Shown here piece by piece: positions 63,068-64,000 of a stretch of 64,000 nt of DNA. Under the pieces are notes generated by a model. It was not told the DNA's origin, did no database searches, and saw only the letters and a program-made list of their open reading frames with translations. This DNA comes from Pleionea sp. CnH1-48 (GTDB lineage: Bacteria > Pseudomonadota > Gammaproteobacteria > Enterobacterales > Kangiellaceae). The stretch is taken from positions 1 to 64,000 of the forward strand of contig NZ_JAMXSB010000001.1 in the NCBI RefSeq assembly GCF_024124665.1, in the 5' to 3' direction. Numbering within the stretch: position 1 is the first letter of the stretch; every line of letters begins with the position of its first letter. The position numbers and the translations under genes are program-made.

Positions 63068-64000
63068 CTAAATAACAATTCCTTCAAAAGAATTAATGAT
63101 GCTCATGAACTCTTTGCTGTATTTGTTTTGCATTATTTTGCAATCCACATGATTACTGTAGTCAAGTGCGTTTACACCTTCCTCTGAAGTGTATTTTTGA
63201 GCCTCGTATTCCTCTTTCTTCAAAGTCGATGTCAATATAACTTGTTTATTTGTTTTCTTATATATTTTAAGCATCTTCATTTCTTTAGGAGTCGATAACT
63301 CCCCATCTCTAAATGAGTCTATGATAATTGGAAATTCATGCTCTAAAATATTATTTAAAGCGATAACCCTACTAAAATAATATTCCTGTTCATCACTGCC
63401 TGAAAACGTTGCATCTTTTTTTGTAAACAAATCATCGAACAGAAGATTACCATTGGAGTCTACTATCTTATAGACTTTCAACATCTCGTTTAAAATACGT
63501 CCCATAAGCTCTTTCTGAGCTTCTTTGTGATCATCTTTTAATGACTCCCTAAGCTTTAACTCCCGCTCTAAAGCTGCGATCTCATTGTTTACGCTCAAGG
63601 CCTCATTGTCTATTTCTCTCTCAGAAAGAATGCTATCTTGATATAAGACCATTTCTTGGAAGTTTGGAGGTGCTGTCTCCATCTCTTTTGTAAGGTTATC
63701 CTGTTCTTTATTAATTTCTTCTGTCAGATCATCAATTATTTCGCTCTTTTGCAGGATATTGCTCTCGATTGAGTCAATAATACTGGATCTCACTTTTGTA
63801 TTACTCACCTCAAAGGTAAGATCGTTATTCGTATAAACTATTTTTTCACTACCACACTCTCCACACTTTACATTTCCCTCACTTAGCCCTCTGTTGAGAG
63901 AGTTTAATTCTGAGATCAATACACGAAGCTTTGACAATCTATTTATTTCGTTTTGCCTAGAACGTTTAATCTCTGAAATCCGTTGATAACATTCTCTGTA
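63068..64000 (-). CDS. Coiled-coil zinc-hook ATPase-like protein (5' part outside window)
   Basis: The frame is open to the right edge, so only the C-terminal 311 residues are seen. A CGECG zinc-hook-type pair lies about 46 residues into the visible part, followed by long coiled coil (ILQKSEIIDDLTEEINKEQD and LERELKLRESLKDD) and a Walker B-like EFPIIIDSFRDGEL near the end. This is typical of SMC/RecN/Rad50-related ATPases and of several defence ATPases. The Walker A half should lie beyond 64000. Confidence 0.75.
   Translation of the reverse strand, partial: YRECYQRISEIKRSRQNEINRLSKLRVLISELNSLNRGLSEGNVKCGECGSEKIVYTNNDLTFEVSNTKVRSSIIDSIESNILQKSEIIDDLTEEINKEQDNLTKEMETAPPNFQEMVLYQDSILSEREIDNEALSVNNEIAALERELKLRESLKDDHKEAQKELMGRILNEMLKVYKIVDSNGNLLFDDLFTKKDATFSGSDEQEYYFSRVIALNNILEHEFPIIIDSFRDGELSTPKEMKMLKIYKKTNKQVILTSTLKKEEYEAQKYTSEEGVNALDYSNHVDCKIMQNKYSKEFMSIINSFEGIVI

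Noticed and set aside
1-64000. CRISPR array or intact insertion sequence
   Set aside because: No regularly spaced direct repeats with unique spacers and no transposase-like protein were seen.

Overview
The window reads as chromosome of a Gram-negative, probably marine gammaproteobacterium of moderate to low GC. Evidence is the set PrmB, SixA, XthA, class I PurE/PurK and Tpm, a GlyGly-CTERM surface protein, large c-di-GMP and hybrid-kinase sensors, and predicted outer-membrane lipoproteins. A Kangiella/Pleionea-type lineage is possible but I cannot fix the genus from sequence alone.

Layout. 1-5.5 kb: a gene-poor left edge with tandem decayed tRNA-Leu(UAA)-like copies, an ECF sigma factor with a partner membrane protein, a secreted amidohydrolase, an unknown gene and another tRNA-Leu relic. 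5.5-16.5 kb: a lipoprotein plus large BNR/Asp-box surface protein, then housekeeping genes (prmB-plsC, adenosine kinase-sixA, a tandem 6-pyruvoyl-tetrahydropterin-synthase-like protein, xthA, an M61 peptidase). 16.5-25.6 kb: signalling, with a 1485-aa propeller/PAS/GGDEF/EAL protein and a solute-binding-protein/hybrid-histidine-kinase pair. 25.8-33.4 kb: small metabolic genes (NTF2-like, GNAT, MalY-type aminotransferase, methyltransferase, LysR with divergent monooxygenase, VOC protein) and the purEK operon.

33.4-41.4 kb is accessory DNA: a long non-coding stretch with several strong stems, a DUF2726-like protein, a Cys-rich small protein, a PRTase-like protein, a lipoprotein serine protease, and a tightly coupled DUF262 - RelA/SpoT-domain pair that could be an undescribed defence or toxin-antitoxin module. 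41.5-48.1 kb: MerR/tpm with a textbook MerR promoter, a DUF2059 protein, an acyltransferase, a YcxB-like protein, a sterol-desaturase-family hydroxylase, and an FAD oxidoreductase divergent from a LysR regulator.

48.4-50.7 kb is a run of five small genes on the minus strand, each followed by an attC-like site and with no integron integrase in view: a sedentary cassette cluster (CALIN-type). 51.2-52.9 kb is a PAS-GGDEF-EAL protein. 53.2-62.7 kb is a polymorphic-toxin island: a tRNA-Leu 3'-end relic, a protein joining a phage-integrase N-terminal-like domain to a DUF3268 zinc finger, several small immunity- or HEPN-like proteins, a dedicated immunity candidate, and a 1896-aa secreted C39-peptidase/RHS protein with a variable C-terminal toxin region. 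The right edge cuts a coiled-coil, zinc-hook ATPase-like gene.

The strongest leads for something new are the DUF262-RelA/SpoT operon, the integrase-less cassette array, and the integrase-N/DUF3268 protein beside a tRNA relic at the edge of the RHS island.
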